Source of the DNA: Diphasiastrum complanatum
Lineage: Eukaryota; Streptophyta; Lycopodiopsida; Lycopodiales; Lycopodiaceae
Direction: 5' to 3'
Length of the DNA: 64,000 bases
NCBI GenBank assembly: GCA_029204225.1
Contig: CM055092.1
Coordinates: forward strand, 78,564,527-78,628,526
Position 1 is the first letter of the stretch. Each line of letters opens with the position of its first letter. This document shows, in pieces, positions 21,884 to 33,540 of this stretch. The position numbers and the translations under genes are program-made. Under the pieces are notes generated by a model. It saw only the letters and a list, made by a program, of their open reading frames with translations. It was not told the origin of the DNA and searched no databases.

Positions 21884-22619
21884 TGTGAAGAATTGAAAAA
21901 GATTATCTATGTTAGATATATGAGTCTTATGTTTTTTACATTAAGCATCTAGGTGTAGGATGTTGATAGGAATAAATTTGGCATAGATGGCAAATTATGC
22001 ATTTCCACTTGTAATGCCACTATTGAGCAAAATAGAGTAAGAGGCTAAACACGTGCCAATTAGAGTATAAACAAGTGTAAAGCGTTTGTTTGATGAATTC
22101 CAAGAGGTCCTATAGGATTTAGAGGTGGAACCTTGTGAGGTCCAATAGGAAATTGAGGTGTGCTTGAATATAGTCCAATAGAATTAAGAGGTGCATGGAT
22201 CAATGATCCAATAGGATCAAGTGGTGACAAAATATGGTCCAATCATAGTTAAGCATAGTGGTAGCTCGTGGACCTACTAGTATCATTGTACTCCTCATTT
22301 TGAATCTAATTGATTTGGTGATTTTATGGATTTTGTGAGTTATTGGATTTCTAGCTTTCTCTCTCTACCCGAGAACTCATGATGTATTTTCTCTCTCTAC
22401 CCGAGGAGAGCAGCTTGTGTTTACTTAGATTATTTTCTGAATACCTCCCACACATGTGAGTGAGAGTTGGAAGTGATTGAATGCATGTAGTAGTGTGTTT
22501 TTGCCATAGGATCTAAGATTGATTTTGAATCTCAATCTAGTCTTGATCTTGGTGCATCTACACACCTTAGGAGTTCACAAGTACATGTAGTGGACAATCC
22601 ACACGTGTGAAATTCATCA
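21884..22619 (+). repeat. 3' LTR of the copia element
   Basis: Same length as the 5' LTR. It begins TGTGAAGAATTG and ends TTCATCA, followed by the GAAAG target duplication. Confidence 0.93.
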
Positions 22620-22624
22620 GAAAG
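22620..22624 (+). repeat. Target-site duplication, right copy
   Basis: GAAAG, matching the left copy at 16399-16403. Confidence 0.85.
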
Positions 22625-23706
22625 CGCCAACGACAGAATAGAGGTAGACACATGGCCTCAAGTTCACATGATCTTGAGACATTGCCCAAGCAATGCACTA
22701 TAGAGTGGATGCATGACACAATACAAAAAGCAACAAAAGAGGGACAAAAAATATCAAACGCAGGATGAGACTTTGCAAGAGGATGCGAATGGAAGGTATT
22801 ATTTTTTAGATACTTTGTTATTAGAATATTCTTGTTTATAACAATATTTTTTTAATCATTTTAAAATACCATGTTCATTCACAATGATTATTTATGAGAT
22901 TCATGTTTGTCATGTGGCAGTGCAAAATGCATAATGCTATATGGGCTTTTGGTTTCCACTTTCGTGTTGAAAGGGTTGATAACAAGAGCCGCACACACAA
23001 TTGTGGTGTAATAACATCTTTCCAAACAAAAAAGTCAAAGCAGTGCACGAGATCAGAATCCCATCTCAGAAGATATAGAATACGTAGGAACTATACAAAA
23101 TATTTATGATGTGTCATTTGGTGAAAGTGGACACTATTTTTTATTTGATGTGAAATGGTTCAAGGTAGTTTGTAGAGGGCCAAATGCAACCGTAAAATCG
23201 GATCCAAATGGATTTTTTGCGATTGATTCATCAAAAACATTGAGCATGGAGTCCTTTGACACATTGGTGTTGCCTCGTCACTGTGAGCAGGTGCACATGC
23301 TATGTTATAATGTTTTTCATTTTATTGCAAGTGACTTCAGTATTTGAGTTTTCGATATGTTCTAAAATAGTGATTTTTGCAAGTGTTTTTTCAACCAGAT
23401 CAACTAAACAAGATATGGTTGTTTGTAGCTCAAGTTGAACCACGTTCACGACGAGTATTTGAGGGTGCAAATGTTGAGAATGAAATGGAAAACCTTCATT
23501 TTAACTATTAGATTGAGCTACCTAGAGATGTAATAAATCGTCAAACCATACTTGAAGCACCCACTTCCATAGATGTTGAGAATAGAAATTCTAATAGTCA
23601 GGATGATGAAATGATTTTTGAAAGTGAGAGTGATGATGAAAATCATCTAAGAGGAGATGAATTGCAAGATGCTGTCATTGATGAAATTGATTCTTGTAAT
23701 TCTGAA
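22625..23706 (+). pseudogene. CACTA transposase, 3' part with DUF4216-like domain
   Basis: Resumes the transposase frame broken at 16403. With one GAAAG copy counted once, codons run straight from SRK into RQRQNRGRHMASSSHD. Then come TIEWMHDTIQKATKEGQK, a TGA near 22767, and after a probable intron a stretch with AIWAFGFHFRVERVDNKSRT and HNCGVIT. The segment FGESGHYFLFDVKWFKVVCRG, followed by VLPRHCEQV and LFVAQVEPRSRRVFEG, matches the layout of DUF4216, the usual C-terminal domain after TNP2/DUF4218. It ends with an acidic tail (ESESDDENHLRGDEL) and a TAA near 23706. Confidence 0.8.
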
Positions 23707-23930
23707 TAAAAACTGATTATTGCAATTCTGAATGAATTTGATTCTTGCAATGCTTTCAAATTATTGTTATTTAGCCAAAATAGAGTCTCATTTATGGTCA
23801 AGTAAGTGAAAAGAATAGACATAGTTTGACTTCAATCCCATTTTTTGGAGATAATGTCGGTGAAGATAGATGTACGGCTTCATGTTCCAAGAAAATTCTC
23901 ATTTTTTAACAAATGCTGCAAAGGCAGTAA
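23707..23930. other. Spacer after the transposase
   Basis: No gene seen. GATTCTTGCAAT-like words around 23690-23755 recur, a small local duplication. Confidence 0.3.
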
Positions 23931-24230
23931 ATCACTAAAAGCATGTGAGTTAATGAAATCACCACCACAAACTATGACAAAATCAAGTGTTTCATCATAG
24001 TCAACCCCTTGGCAACTAGTCTTGTTTTATAATTATTCACACTACCATCTTGAGTAAGCTTGATCTTAAAGACCCATTTGCAAACAACAACATTTTGTAT
24101 TTTTTATGGAGGATCAATAATTTTACAAGTATCTCAAACAATGCATCATGTACTCTCACTTTTCATTACATCAAATCACTCTTTTGTTGCTACAGTTTCA
24201 TTCACACTTGAAGGAACATCATTAAACTTA
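23931..24230 (-). pseudogene. Copia reverse transcriptase N-terminal fragment
   Basis: On the minus strand the frame pieces read ETVATKE-FDVMKSE, then DPP, then VVCKWVFKIKLTQDGSVNNYKTRLVAKG and DYDET. This is the start of a copia RT (W-x-x-A-M-x-x-E, CKWVFKIK, G-x-x-x-R-x-K-A-R-L-V-A-K-G). Stops interrupt it. It lies only about 90 bp from a minus-strand primer-binding site, so gag, protease and integrase have been deleted. Confidence 0.65.
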
Positions 24231-24321
24231 AGGTAGTAATAAGGGCAATAAAAATTAAACAATCATCAATTTGTAATTGCTTCTCTCTTCCTTGTATTTG
24301 AGCCTTGATGGTTGCATTTGG

Positions 24322-24333
24322 GCTCTGATACCA
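24322..24333 (-). promoter_or_regulatory. Copia primer-binding site, minus strand
   Basis: GCTCTGATACCA on the plus strand is TGGTATCAGAGC on the minus strand, complementary to tRNA-iMet. Confidence 0.8.
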
Positions 24334-24830
24334 TGTTAAAATCAAAGGTTATGAACCTCATTTGGATACTAAAACCTTGAAAAAGCATCAAATGTTTCAC
24401 TTATATCTAATAGATAGAAAACTAGCATACAATTCAACCTATTTTGCATCTAATTGGCAAAGGCTTTTGACCACCACAATAAAACTAGAAATAATTGATT
24501 TTCACATCCTGTAACACACGTGGAAAGTATAACACTTTGTTCAGATTCAGATCTATTCATTAGACACAAAAAATATCACATTCATCATTCATCAATTCCT
24601 CATTAAAGAGAAAATTTGCCAAAATCACCATCTCTTGATAATCTCTTGAAGTATGTACAAAATGAGCTCTCAATCCATATCAAATGATCTCGGATATGAG
24701 ATTAGCAAGAGTGCCATTAGGGTAGACCCTAAACCCCTGGCTCTCAAAGCCTTAGATCATGCATAATTACCCTCTTGGTAGCTCGAGTCAACTGTCTTAT
24801 AAAAGTAGGTGGCCGCTCTCATAAAAAACA
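24334..24830 (-). repeat. Probable 5' LTR of the deleted minus-strand copia element
   Basis: On the minus strand it ends TTTTAACA directly before the primer-binding site. A TG that could open it lies at 24830 (TGTTTTTTATGAGAG), with a TTTTATAAGA TATA-like box about 30 bp inside. The outer boundary is a guess because no partner LTR was found. Confidence 0.45.
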
Positions 24831-24831
24831 C

Positions 24832-24929
24832 CATGATATAATTCACTTTAGAAAAATATTTATTTAATTAATTCAATTTCATTAGGAACATGCAAAAAAA
24901 AAAATCTCATCATAATATAATTCACTTTA

Positions 24930-24993
<64 letters not shown>

Positions 24994-25070
24994 CCTAATC
25001 ATAATATAATTCACTTTAGAAATATATTTATTTAACTAATTTCATGTCATTATCAACATGCAAAAAACAA
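24832..25070. repeat. A+T-rich repeat unit in three copies with (AT)n
   Basis: The word ATATAATTCACTTTAGAA occurs at about 24835, 24914 and 25003, followed in the first and third copies by TATTTATTTAA and a CATGCAAAAAA end. A pure (AT)n run of about 30 units fills 24932-24992 in the middle copy. Confidence 0.8.
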
Positions 25071-25082
25071 AAAAAAACAAAA

Positions 25083-25445
25083 ATGCATGGATAATCCACG
25101 CAGAAGATATCCATGCGTGGATATCTTTAACTTCCAGTCTCGTCCGGTGAATAAACTGAAATTTGCGTGGATTATCCACGCGTGGGCCAAAACCGCTTTC
25201 TGGCGTTGCCAACCTTCCCTCCAAAACAGTTGTCGAAATTTTCAAAATTCAATTTTGGGTGGATTATCCACGCGTGGATAATCCACGCGCATAAATTTTT
25301 CGGCGCCGTGTCAGAAAAACACCGGTAGACTGGCCGGAGGCGTGTTCAAAAATTTTTGGCGTGGATAATCCACGCGTGGATGTTCCACGCAAACAAAATT
25401 TTGGAAAATCGACTAAGTGTCGGGTCTCACGTGGATACTCTACGT
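25083..25445. repeat. Palindromic subterminal-type repeat array 3
   Basis: Copies of GCGTGGATWATCCACGC or variants lie at about 25083-25100, 25106-25124, 25165-25183, 25258-25290 (two overlapping) and 25360-25391 (two overlapping, the second GCGTGGATGTTCCACGC as in array 1). The spacer CCGGTAGACTGGCCGGAGGC parallels one in array 1 in the same orientation. It lies downstream of the transposase 3' end, where the right subterminal region of a CACTA element would be. Confidence 0.75.
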
Positions 25446-26670
25446 GAATAAACACAGAGTTTTCTAGTTGTGTTTTTGACCTATTGTCCATTCATAATTT
25501 TGATAGGTTTTTGAGGCATGTCACAAAATCAGCTATGAAGTCTTCTACCTCTTAAGGTTGCAGTTGCACCATATAGTATGGGTACAATTGTGGAACATAT
25601 TAATGATCTCATTTATAAGGAAACAAGAGGCGTGTAGAAGATCCTCTTCTAGAATGTTATCAATGATGCAATGATGTGCACGCTGGCTGGAAGACTGCTA
25701 TGGATAGCTTACAAGTTAAAATGGTGCCTTTTAACACCAGCTTCAGTTGATTATACTTGTCTTTGAGAACTCCACTAAGTAGGGCTTTAGTTTATGATAT
25801 ACTTTTCTTATGAGCTATTGAAAGATTCTGGCATGACTGCAAGCCTCACTTTTGTTATGAATTTACAGATGTCGCTTTTTTTGTATGTATTTCGTCATTG
25901 GCATGGCACCATCTCTTGAGATAATGAAAACGATGGACGATTAAAGTTTGGATGTCTTTGTTGAAGACCTCTAATGTACTTGCTACTGTGCAATTTGATG
26001 TTATATCTCATTTTGAGCCTTTCAAGGCATTGTTAAACTTTTTCTTTTGCATCAGAATTCTGTTGGCCATGGTTACTATAACATATTTGTAGTTGAATCG
26101 ATCATGCTAGTGTAAGTTGTAAGTTCAATGCTAAGGTTTTATTGTTTGTCTTATTTTGGGTTGGAGGACAACTACAAATTAGTGTAGGAAATTAGACGGC
26201 AAGCTAAAAATGTTCACAGTTTTGTACCTTAGGCAATTTGTTTTAATAGGATTTTTTAGACAATGTTTTGATTATTGTAGGATTCACAAGTCTATGTTTC
26301 AAAAATTCCAGGATTCCACCGGTATTAATTTTAAAAAACTGATACATGAACCTGTGTATAAGAAAAAATAGTATAACTCCAAAGAGGTTTCCCGACCACT
26401 GGTGTTGATGTGTTGCGTAATGGTCGCATAGCTTCAAAGGGAATGAAAAAATCAAACAAAATTGCGATTTCACAAGAGAACGACGTGCACGACATTATAG
26501 ACAGTCCATTTGCAGACATGGACTTGGAGAATGAACTTGGACATAAGGCGAAATCTTGTTTCTCCTCTTAATATCTGGTCTTTATTATATGTAATATTTG
26601 ATCATATCGCATAGCTAAGCTATATTGTGAATGTCATGGCTTGACTGTTGCTTGTGATTTTGTGGGGGAA
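25446..26670. other. No gene recognised
   Basis: A+T-rich. Short open frames exist on both strands near 26243-26519 but show no family signature. Confidence 0.35.
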
Positions 26671-26767
26671 AAGGCCCTGCCTGAGGGCCTTCCTTGCTGG
26701 GAGGGCCCTTGCCCGAGGGTAGGTTTCGACCAGCAAGGAAGGCCCGAGGGCTTCGGGCCTTCCCCTA
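26671..26767. repeat. G+C-rich nested hairpins
   Basis: GGGCCTTCCTTGCTGG (26685-26700) is the exact reverse complement of CCAGCAAGGAAGGCCC (26730-26745), a 16-bp stem with a 29-nt loop. AAGGCCCGA (26739-26747) pairs with TCGGGCCTT (26753-26761) around a 5-nt loop. The segment is far richer in G+C than its surroundings and is followed by several poly-T runs. Function unknown. Confidence 0.8.
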
Positions 26768-28199
26768 CGTAATGCCATTGTGTGAAGTTTTTTTTTTTTT
26801 GTTTTTCGTGTTTTGGCCGTATGGTACTGTATGGTACGGTCGTAAAGTCGTACGCATGGACCAGTATTTTTTTTTTTCGATTTTTTGCCATTTTTTTTTC
26901 GCAAATTTTTTTTACGTTTGTGGTGGAATGTGGATGTGGACAGCCATTGACGGGCTGCCACATAGCACATGCACATTCCACCGAAGAGGGGAGAGAGAAA
27001 GTGAATTCCACAGGAGGGAGGAGAAAGAATGACAGATTCCTAGGAGAGAGAAAATTGGATGGACATTATGCTCCTGGAGGTGGTCCCAAAATACAAAGGA
27101 CACTTGAGCATAAGGCATTACAGAATGCTAATTTACATACTTGTTTAATAAGTAAACGTTGTGGACGATATCTTTCGAAAGAGTCAGCAAAATTTTGCTG
27201 TAAGCATTTATTTTAAAGGAAATGTACACGTTGAAAAGAAAGGTAGTCGAGCACATTATCCTGTATATCAGACTATCATTGAATGCATGAGTCATTGTGT
27301 GTATTTCATAATTATATCAACGACACCTATGAAACTACCGCTATAAGAATAAATGCTGGTCGTGACCATGAAGCTTTTTCAACAAAATTTAGGCTAACAA
27401 AGAGTTGGTGATGAACAAATGCAGGACTCTTCTTGAGGTATAACGAGCACACATGTACCTTCTATTAGATATTCTAGATCTGTTGCTATTTGTTAGCTGT
27501 CTATATCAAACATAACCTTCACAAATTCCAATTCAGTAGCACGGCAAAACGTAGCACGTTCAGTCTATGCAGTTATTAAGCGTGGCTTCCTTTTTCCATT
27601 CAGCCCTGTGGTGATCCTTTTCTAGAGAAACACAATACAGGAAAGGACATGTTCTACCTGTAGTGTGCTATTATATTGTCGTGCTCTTTTTCGAAATGTT
27701 CATAGATTTAAGTCTTTTGCTATGAAAGTTATATAATACAAATGTATAAAGCCTTAATCTTCAATGCTCAGATTTTAATATAAGCGGATGGTTAAAGGAA
27801 GTTCCGCCGGATTACATGAATTCTTTGCAAAATGATTCCTGTGAGAAATCGATGATATTTGTAAAGCTATTTACATCTAAAGTCTCTTAGAACGAAAGTG
27901 ATCTCTAGCTATGACCTGGGAAAATTTGATTCAGGATTCGTAAGATGTAGCGTTTTTATTTTCTCTACAAAGCTACTTACATATGTTTGAAATGCAGCCA
28001 GTTTATATGGTTTTCATTTTTCCAACGAACTGTAAACCTTAAGATTATTGTAGGTGCTAACTGGTACGCATGCTGGCCCAATGCTTTCGACCTCCCGGAT
28101 GTCTTCTGGACTATGGACTGATACAACCTCATTAAAAAACAAGACCTCGAGGATGTTCAGAAATGATCATATATCTACAAAAGGCTTCAGAGCAAAGCT
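26768..28199. other. No gene recognised
   Basis: Poly-T runs and GTATGGTACTGTATGGTACG lie at 26780-26920. An open frame at 26782-27216 ends with a cysteine-containing stretch (HTCLISKRCGRYLSKESAKFCC) that I cannot assign. The rest is A+T-rich. Confidence 0.3.
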
Positions 28200-28224
28200 C
28201 TAACTCGAGCATTGCTCGAGTTAG
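28200..28224. repeat. Perfect 25-bp palindrome, XhoI-type motif
   Basis: CTAACTCGAGCA, a central T, then the exact reverse complement TGCTCGAGTTAG. Diverged copies lie at 28342, 30870, 31039, 31204, 31372, 31536, 31818, 31917 and 35110. Confidence 0.9.
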
Positions 28225-28638
28225 ACAGTTTGAAATCTGCTTTATACAACTCAAAAAGCAATAGCATATGATATGTCTAATTTTGTCCAGATTATACACT
28301 CTTGGCAATTATAGGAAGCCTGACAAAGGAATTATGACATAGCTAATTTGAGCACTGCTCGAGTTATGCAAATTGGAATTTGGATTAAACAATTCTTAAA
28401 CTAAGCAATTTACAGACTCCTGACAAAGGATCCATTGTACTTTTTTTATTGTAGATAAAACTTGTGTTATGAATTGATCATTACCATTATGTTCTTAGTT
28501 AATATGCCTCAAAGATTTTGTTTGATTGAATAGCTTAATAGACTCATGTGTATTAATATATACAATCATATCTTCTGGTATACAGTTGGTCTTTTCTATT
28601 AGAAGGACACAACTTAAATAGAATTAGCAGTACTCGAT

Positions 28639-28969
<331 letters not shown>

Positions 28970-29439
28970 TTGATTTAACGATTCCATTAAATTGCCAAGG
29001 TTTATAGTACTCGGCGCTACATCTGATATTTACTGGTGACACATTCGATATGTGGATGTTTGTTCAAAAGTAATATGGTTCCTCAATGGATTTCAAATGG
29101 CAGTAGAGGGTCTAAAAGAAATTACCTAAAGACATTGCAATTGAATGGGGTTGGATAAAGATTTCAAAAGCATCGAGTGCCAGAAAACGGGCATTGAGAA
29201 TGCTTACCTTGATCCTGCCTGCCATGGTACTTCTCTAGACCCTGCACAAATACAAATGTTTGAACTGCTTGATTCCTTCTTCTTGATCTGAGACTGTCAC
29301 TACCACAATCGCTTTTGCTATCAGGTACGTTTGTTGCTTGCAATACTTCCTGCTAAAAGAATCCTGAATAGTTTGGAAAGTATCAAATAAAGCTTGGCTC
29401 CTGGATAATAGAATTTTTTGAAAAGTTTTGATATACTTT

Positions 29440-30250
29440 CATGGAATCATCTATCGGACTATCGCATTATAATCTTTTTGCACAAGTCGTTTTCTTCTTA
29501 CAAAAGAATACATTTCTTCCTTCCTTGTACAACAAAGATTCCCTGCACTTCTACTATCATATCACTTCTCTTGTGACTGTCAGATTTTGTCGCTTCTCTT
29601 GTAGCTGTCAGATTTTGTCACTTCTCTTGTCCGATCTTACTCCTCCTCTTGTTGCCTATCGTAGCATGGCATTCACTAATCTATAATCTCTAATCTGTGA
29701 TATCCAATAGCTAGACTCGAATCTGCAATCTCTAATTGCTTATCTATGCACTCTTGTGGCTTGTCGTAGCAGTGTGCTCACTAATCGCTGATCGCTAAAT
29801 TACAATTTCTAATCTCTGACCTCTAATCATTGAACTCTAATTTCCAATCTCTAATCGATAGTCTTTCTAGTTTATAGTCTCAAATCTCTCAACATCTCGA
29901 CGTGGAGCGAAACACATTTCAAATTGATCTCTAGTCTCTAGTCTAATCCCCTAGTCTGTATTCTATAGCCTTTCTCTTGCTCGCTAATCTGGAGTCTCGA
30001 ATGTCTAATTGCTATTCACTAGACTCTAGTCTTTAATAGTCTCATATTGGAGGGAAGGAGATTTCAAATTGGGTAGCATCAATAGTAGCTCCTAGAATCA
30101 ATGAAAAGTAGATATTGGAGGTACATGCTCTACCAATAGAATGTATATGCTCTATCAAATATAACTTGCTGTTTATCTTGTCAAGAATAGACCCAAATAG
30201 TGTCAAATTTCACCGTGTGCTATACAAGCCATCACTATTTCACTTTGAAA
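29440..30250. repeat. Segmental duplication, copy A part 2 (matches 35396-36232)
   Basis: Near-identical to 35396-36232, starting GGAATCATCTRTCRGACTAT. It is non-coding and rich in degenerate CTAATCTCTAATC words. The two copies lie about 5.96 kb apart in direct orientation. Confidence 0.9.
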
Positions 30251-30534
30251 ACATGTGAGGACAGCACACAATGTGTTAGGACACATATAATGACATATGC
30301 ACTACAAGACAAAGTGAGACTATTCTTTTAAAAAAAAATCTCACTTTGTGTCAAATTTTACCTTGTGTTTTAAAGGCTTTCTCTACTTCGAATACCTATG
30401 TGTTATGATTAAGACATCTATGTGTGGATTGCATAAGTGATCCATACATATATTCTTCTCTAAATTCATAGTTCTAATTTGATAGAGAATGCCTTTAAAA
30501 CAGAAAAATGAGATTAGACAAAGTGGGGACATAT

Positions 30535-30777
30535 GCCAATTTTGCCTTGTGTTTTAAAGGTCTTCTCTATGTGCAACTATTTGTAATACCCTTGCGTTTT
30601 AAAGGTCTTCTCTATGCCAATTTTGTCTTGTGTTTTAAAGGTCTTCTCTATGTGCATCTATTTGGAATACCCTTGCATTTTAAAGGTCATCTCTAAGCCA
30701 ATTTTTTCTTGTGTTTTAAAGGTCTTCTCTAAGTGCAACTATTTGGAATACCCTTGCGTTTTAAAGGTCTTCTCAAC
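30535..30777. repeat. Tandem repeat of about 81 bp, three units
   Basis: Units begin GCCAATTTTGYCTTGTGTTT at 30535, 30618 and about 30697 and end TGCGTTTTAAAGGTCTTCTC. They differ by a few bases. Confidence 0.85.
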
Positions 30778-30799
30778 AAGGAATAAAATCTGCCAAGGG

Positions 30800-31945
30800 C
30801 ATAACACATGTATGATAAAAAAATTAGTATCATCTTCTCATCCACATACATTTCAGAAATTGTGTACCCAACTCGAGCAATGCTCGAGTTAGAAACATTT
30901 TATTGCCTTTCTTTCAAAATGAGATATGTGCTAATATACTTCTCATCAAAGAATAGCTATCTATTAAGATTTAGCAACATATATCCTAAAATATGAATCT
31001 CATTTTGTAATCCTCATGGATGGACAAAATTGTGCAGCTAACTCGAATAGTGCTCGAGTTAGATGGATTTGGTTAGCTATCTTTAATGATAAGATATGTG
31101 CTAGAACACCTCTCAAAGAATATACAACTGTTAAGAGTTTAAGAGTTTAGGAACATCTCATTCAAATATCTCTCATTTGCACATATTTGAAGAATTGTGC
31201 AGCAACTCAAGCAGTGCTCGAGTTAGACACATTTTATTGCCTTTCTTACAGAATGAGATATGTGCTAATATACTTCTCATCAAAGAATAGCCATCTATTA
31301 AGATTTAGCAACATATATCCTCAATATGAATCTCATTTCACAATTCTCATGGATGGACAAAATTGTGTAGCTAACTCGAATAGTGCTCAAGTTAGAGGGA
31401 TTCGGTTAGTTGTCTTTAATGATAAGATATCTGCTTGAACACCTCTCAAAGAATATACAATTGTTAAGAGTTTAAGAGTTTAGGAACATCTAACTCGAAT
31501 ATCTCTCATTTGCATACATTTGAAGAATTGTGCAGCAACTCGAGCAGTGCTTGAGTTAGACACAATTTCTTGCCTTTCTATCATGATGAGATATGTGCTA
31601 GAACACCTCTCGTTTCCATGTGCAACTCTTTCGAATACCATTGTGTTTAGGATTTAGGCAGATAATATGTCGTGACGATCACAAAATAATATCATCTTAC
31701 AATCCGCGCTAACACTTCTCATCAAAGAATAGCCATTTGTTAAAGGTTCAGCAACATATATATCATGAAAGATGAATCTTAGTTTGCAATCAGAGTGGAT
31801 GGACAGAATTGTGCAGCTAACTCAAATAGTGCTCGAGCTAGAGGCATTTTCTTACCCTTTTTTCAAGATGAGATAGTCTTTCTAGGGAATTCTCAATGCT
31901 GGGTTTCGGGTTGGCCTACTTGAGCAGTGCTTGAGTTAAGAGTTT
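30800..31945. repeat. Satellite of about 166 bp carrying a palindrome
   Basis: The palindromic core AACTCGARYARTGCTCGAGT recurs at 30870, 31039, 31204, 31372 and 31536 (spacings about 161-169 bp), then at 31818 and 31917. Flanks alternate between two types: one with ATTGCCTTTCTTWCARAATG after the core, one with GGTTAGYTRTCTTTAATGAT. The real period is therefore about 332 bp made of two half-units. No coding sequence is maintained. Confidence 0.85.
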
Positions 31946-32772
31946 TCTTGGATAGTACCAAAAATAGAAGGCCAAAGTGACGGTTTATCTAGTTGTTGGT
32001 AACCTTTTGTGAAAAATTCACAACTTTCTACAAAAATATCAGTTCTTTGAGAAAAAGCTTCGCCAGAGTCTGTGTCAGTCCCACTTACTATTTTTAATAG
32101 TCAGTAAGTTGGACAAAGGTTTCCCAAATGATCAATTGTCATATTGTCCTATTTTTGTCAAAAAAGTCTTTTCTTTGCAAAAATACCAATATTATTCTTG
32201 ATTCCTCACTAGATCTTTTTTTAAGTTTTTTGATTATGCTATGTATAGTAATTTATCATTTTTGAGTTTGGCAAACGTTAATTTTGTCAAGATCACAAAA
32301 AATCTCTATTTTTGCCCTCGTCAAACTACAAAAATTGTATTTCTATGTGTTAGGATCCTTCGCCAGTTTTACCCTAGTCTTATCTGAGTCAAATTTCTTA
32401 TCTGTGAGTTCGGCGAAGGTTATTTTCACTAAATTTGTCGGAAAAACCTGATCAGAGAGCTTTATCAAAAATAGCATTGTTGAACCTTCGTCAAGTCAAC
32501 CTTCATCTAGGAAATTTTTGCCAGTACCTTTTTTAGGTTCTGATTTTCTAGATCAAGTCTCTGTCAAATTTTTGGTCAATTTTGTAACAATTTGATTCTG
32601 ATTCTGAGAATTCTTCATTTTGAGAATGTCGATCGCTTAATCGTAGAATCTTTTTCACAGTTAGGAACCTAACTCTTGTCAAGTGAAATGAATTTTGCAG
32701 ATTTGAATTGAGATAGTTTATGATTGAAAATCTAAATCCAATCTCATTGTCTGCTTGATTTAATTTGTAGAA
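31946..32772. other. A+T-rich leader of a gag fragment
   Basis: No gene. Repeated words of the type TTCGYCARA and GGCGAAGGTT suggest an old retroelement leader before the gag frame at 32773. Confidence 0.3.
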
Positions 32773-33039
32773 ATGGCTGCTCCTATGGAAGTCAATCCCA
32801 TCATTGTTAGGAGATCACTCTGTTTGGATCTATCCAGATACAATGGATTAACGGATCTAGTTAGATTTCTCCAAATCTATGTTGAATCTTGTGAAGTCTA
32901 TGGCGAAGTTTTTCCTCAAGATAAACTTAAGCTATTTCCAATGGCCTTATTGGGTGCAGTACAAGATTGGTATTATGATCAAGATGAGACTGAGCGTACA
33001 GATTGAGAAACTGTTGAACGAGCCCTGATCACACGGTTC
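32773..33039 (+). pseudogene. Ty3/gypsy-type gag fragment
   Basis: The ATG at 32773 opens MAAPMEVNPIIVRR. Then come LDLSRYNGLTDLVRFLQIYVES and DKLKLFPMALLGAVQDWYYD, the F-x-G-x-x-D-x-x-x-F-L and K-L-x-x-F-P-x-x-L-x-G-x-A-x-x-W-Y signature of retrotransposon Gag. A TGA at 33004 is followed by RALITRFCWG in the same frame. An LTR-like sequence starts at 33040 and truncates it. Confidence 0.6.
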
Positions 33040-33540
33040 TGTTGGGGGTATTCCTGACATATTGTGAATAAATAATATTGGTCAATAAAATGTGTTGCGA
33101 GGGCATGGCATCCTACGTGTATAAGCCCATGGCCCAATGAGCACGCAAGTTAAGTTGTAAATAAAATAATAGACTTGGGCCCCTTGTAATTAAAATAAAA
33201 CTTGAGGCCCAAAGTCAATTTTAGACTTAGAGTTTACTTTTTTAGAGTTGGGTCCAATGTTGGACTCACATGAATCTTGTGATTTCCAATGTACTTTTTG
33301 TGGACCCTTGGATCAATATGGGTCCAAGATGAATGGATAGGATCAATGTAAATATTAGCCAATAGGATTTTGGATACTAACCTCTTCTACCTGTCCCTCC
33401 TATATATAGAGAATGGAGAGACAATTTATCTAATATCTAATAATCAAAAGAACATCTTAACTCTAACTACTTTTAGTTGGCTGTCATTGTCCACTTTTGC
33501 TTTCCTTGCATTTCGTTATTGTCTATTCACGTTGCATTTG
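33040..33540 (+). repeat. LTR-like segment, possibly a solo LTR
   Basis: Begins TGTTGGGGGTATTC at the point where the gag frame breaks. It carries a TATA-like CTATATATAGAG at 33401 and pyrimidine-rich sequence after it. It separates the plus-strand gag from a minus-strand copia RT start. The right boundary is unclear and I could not find a target duplication. Confidence 0.35.

Larger units (their letters stand above)
16404..22619 (+). mobile_element. Young Ty1/copia LTR retrotransposon inserted in the CACTA transposase
   Basis: It has two direct LTRs of 736 bp (16404-17139 and 21884-22619) that differ at about 27 positions by hand count (about 96% identical). A 5-bp target duplication GAAAG lies at 16399-16403 and 22620-22624. 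A primer-binding site starts immediately after the 5' LTR, and a purine tract immediately precedes the 3' LTR. The interior carries gag, protease, integrase, reverse transcriptase and RNase H in copia order. Stops and frameshifts make it non-autonomous now. The high LTR identity suggests it is the most recent large insertion in the window. A related fragment lies at 59.8-60.7 kb. Confidence 0.95.

Noticed and set aside
26782-27216. 144-codon plus-strand frame with a cysteine-rich end
   Set aside because: The start runs through poly-T (Phe-rich), and the C-terminal part gave no family I can name; overlapping frames on both strands are equally long.
29560-30050. CTAATCTCTAATC words as interstitial telomeric repeats
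   Set aside because: They do not match the plant telomere unit TTTAGGG/CCCTAAA and have no regular period.
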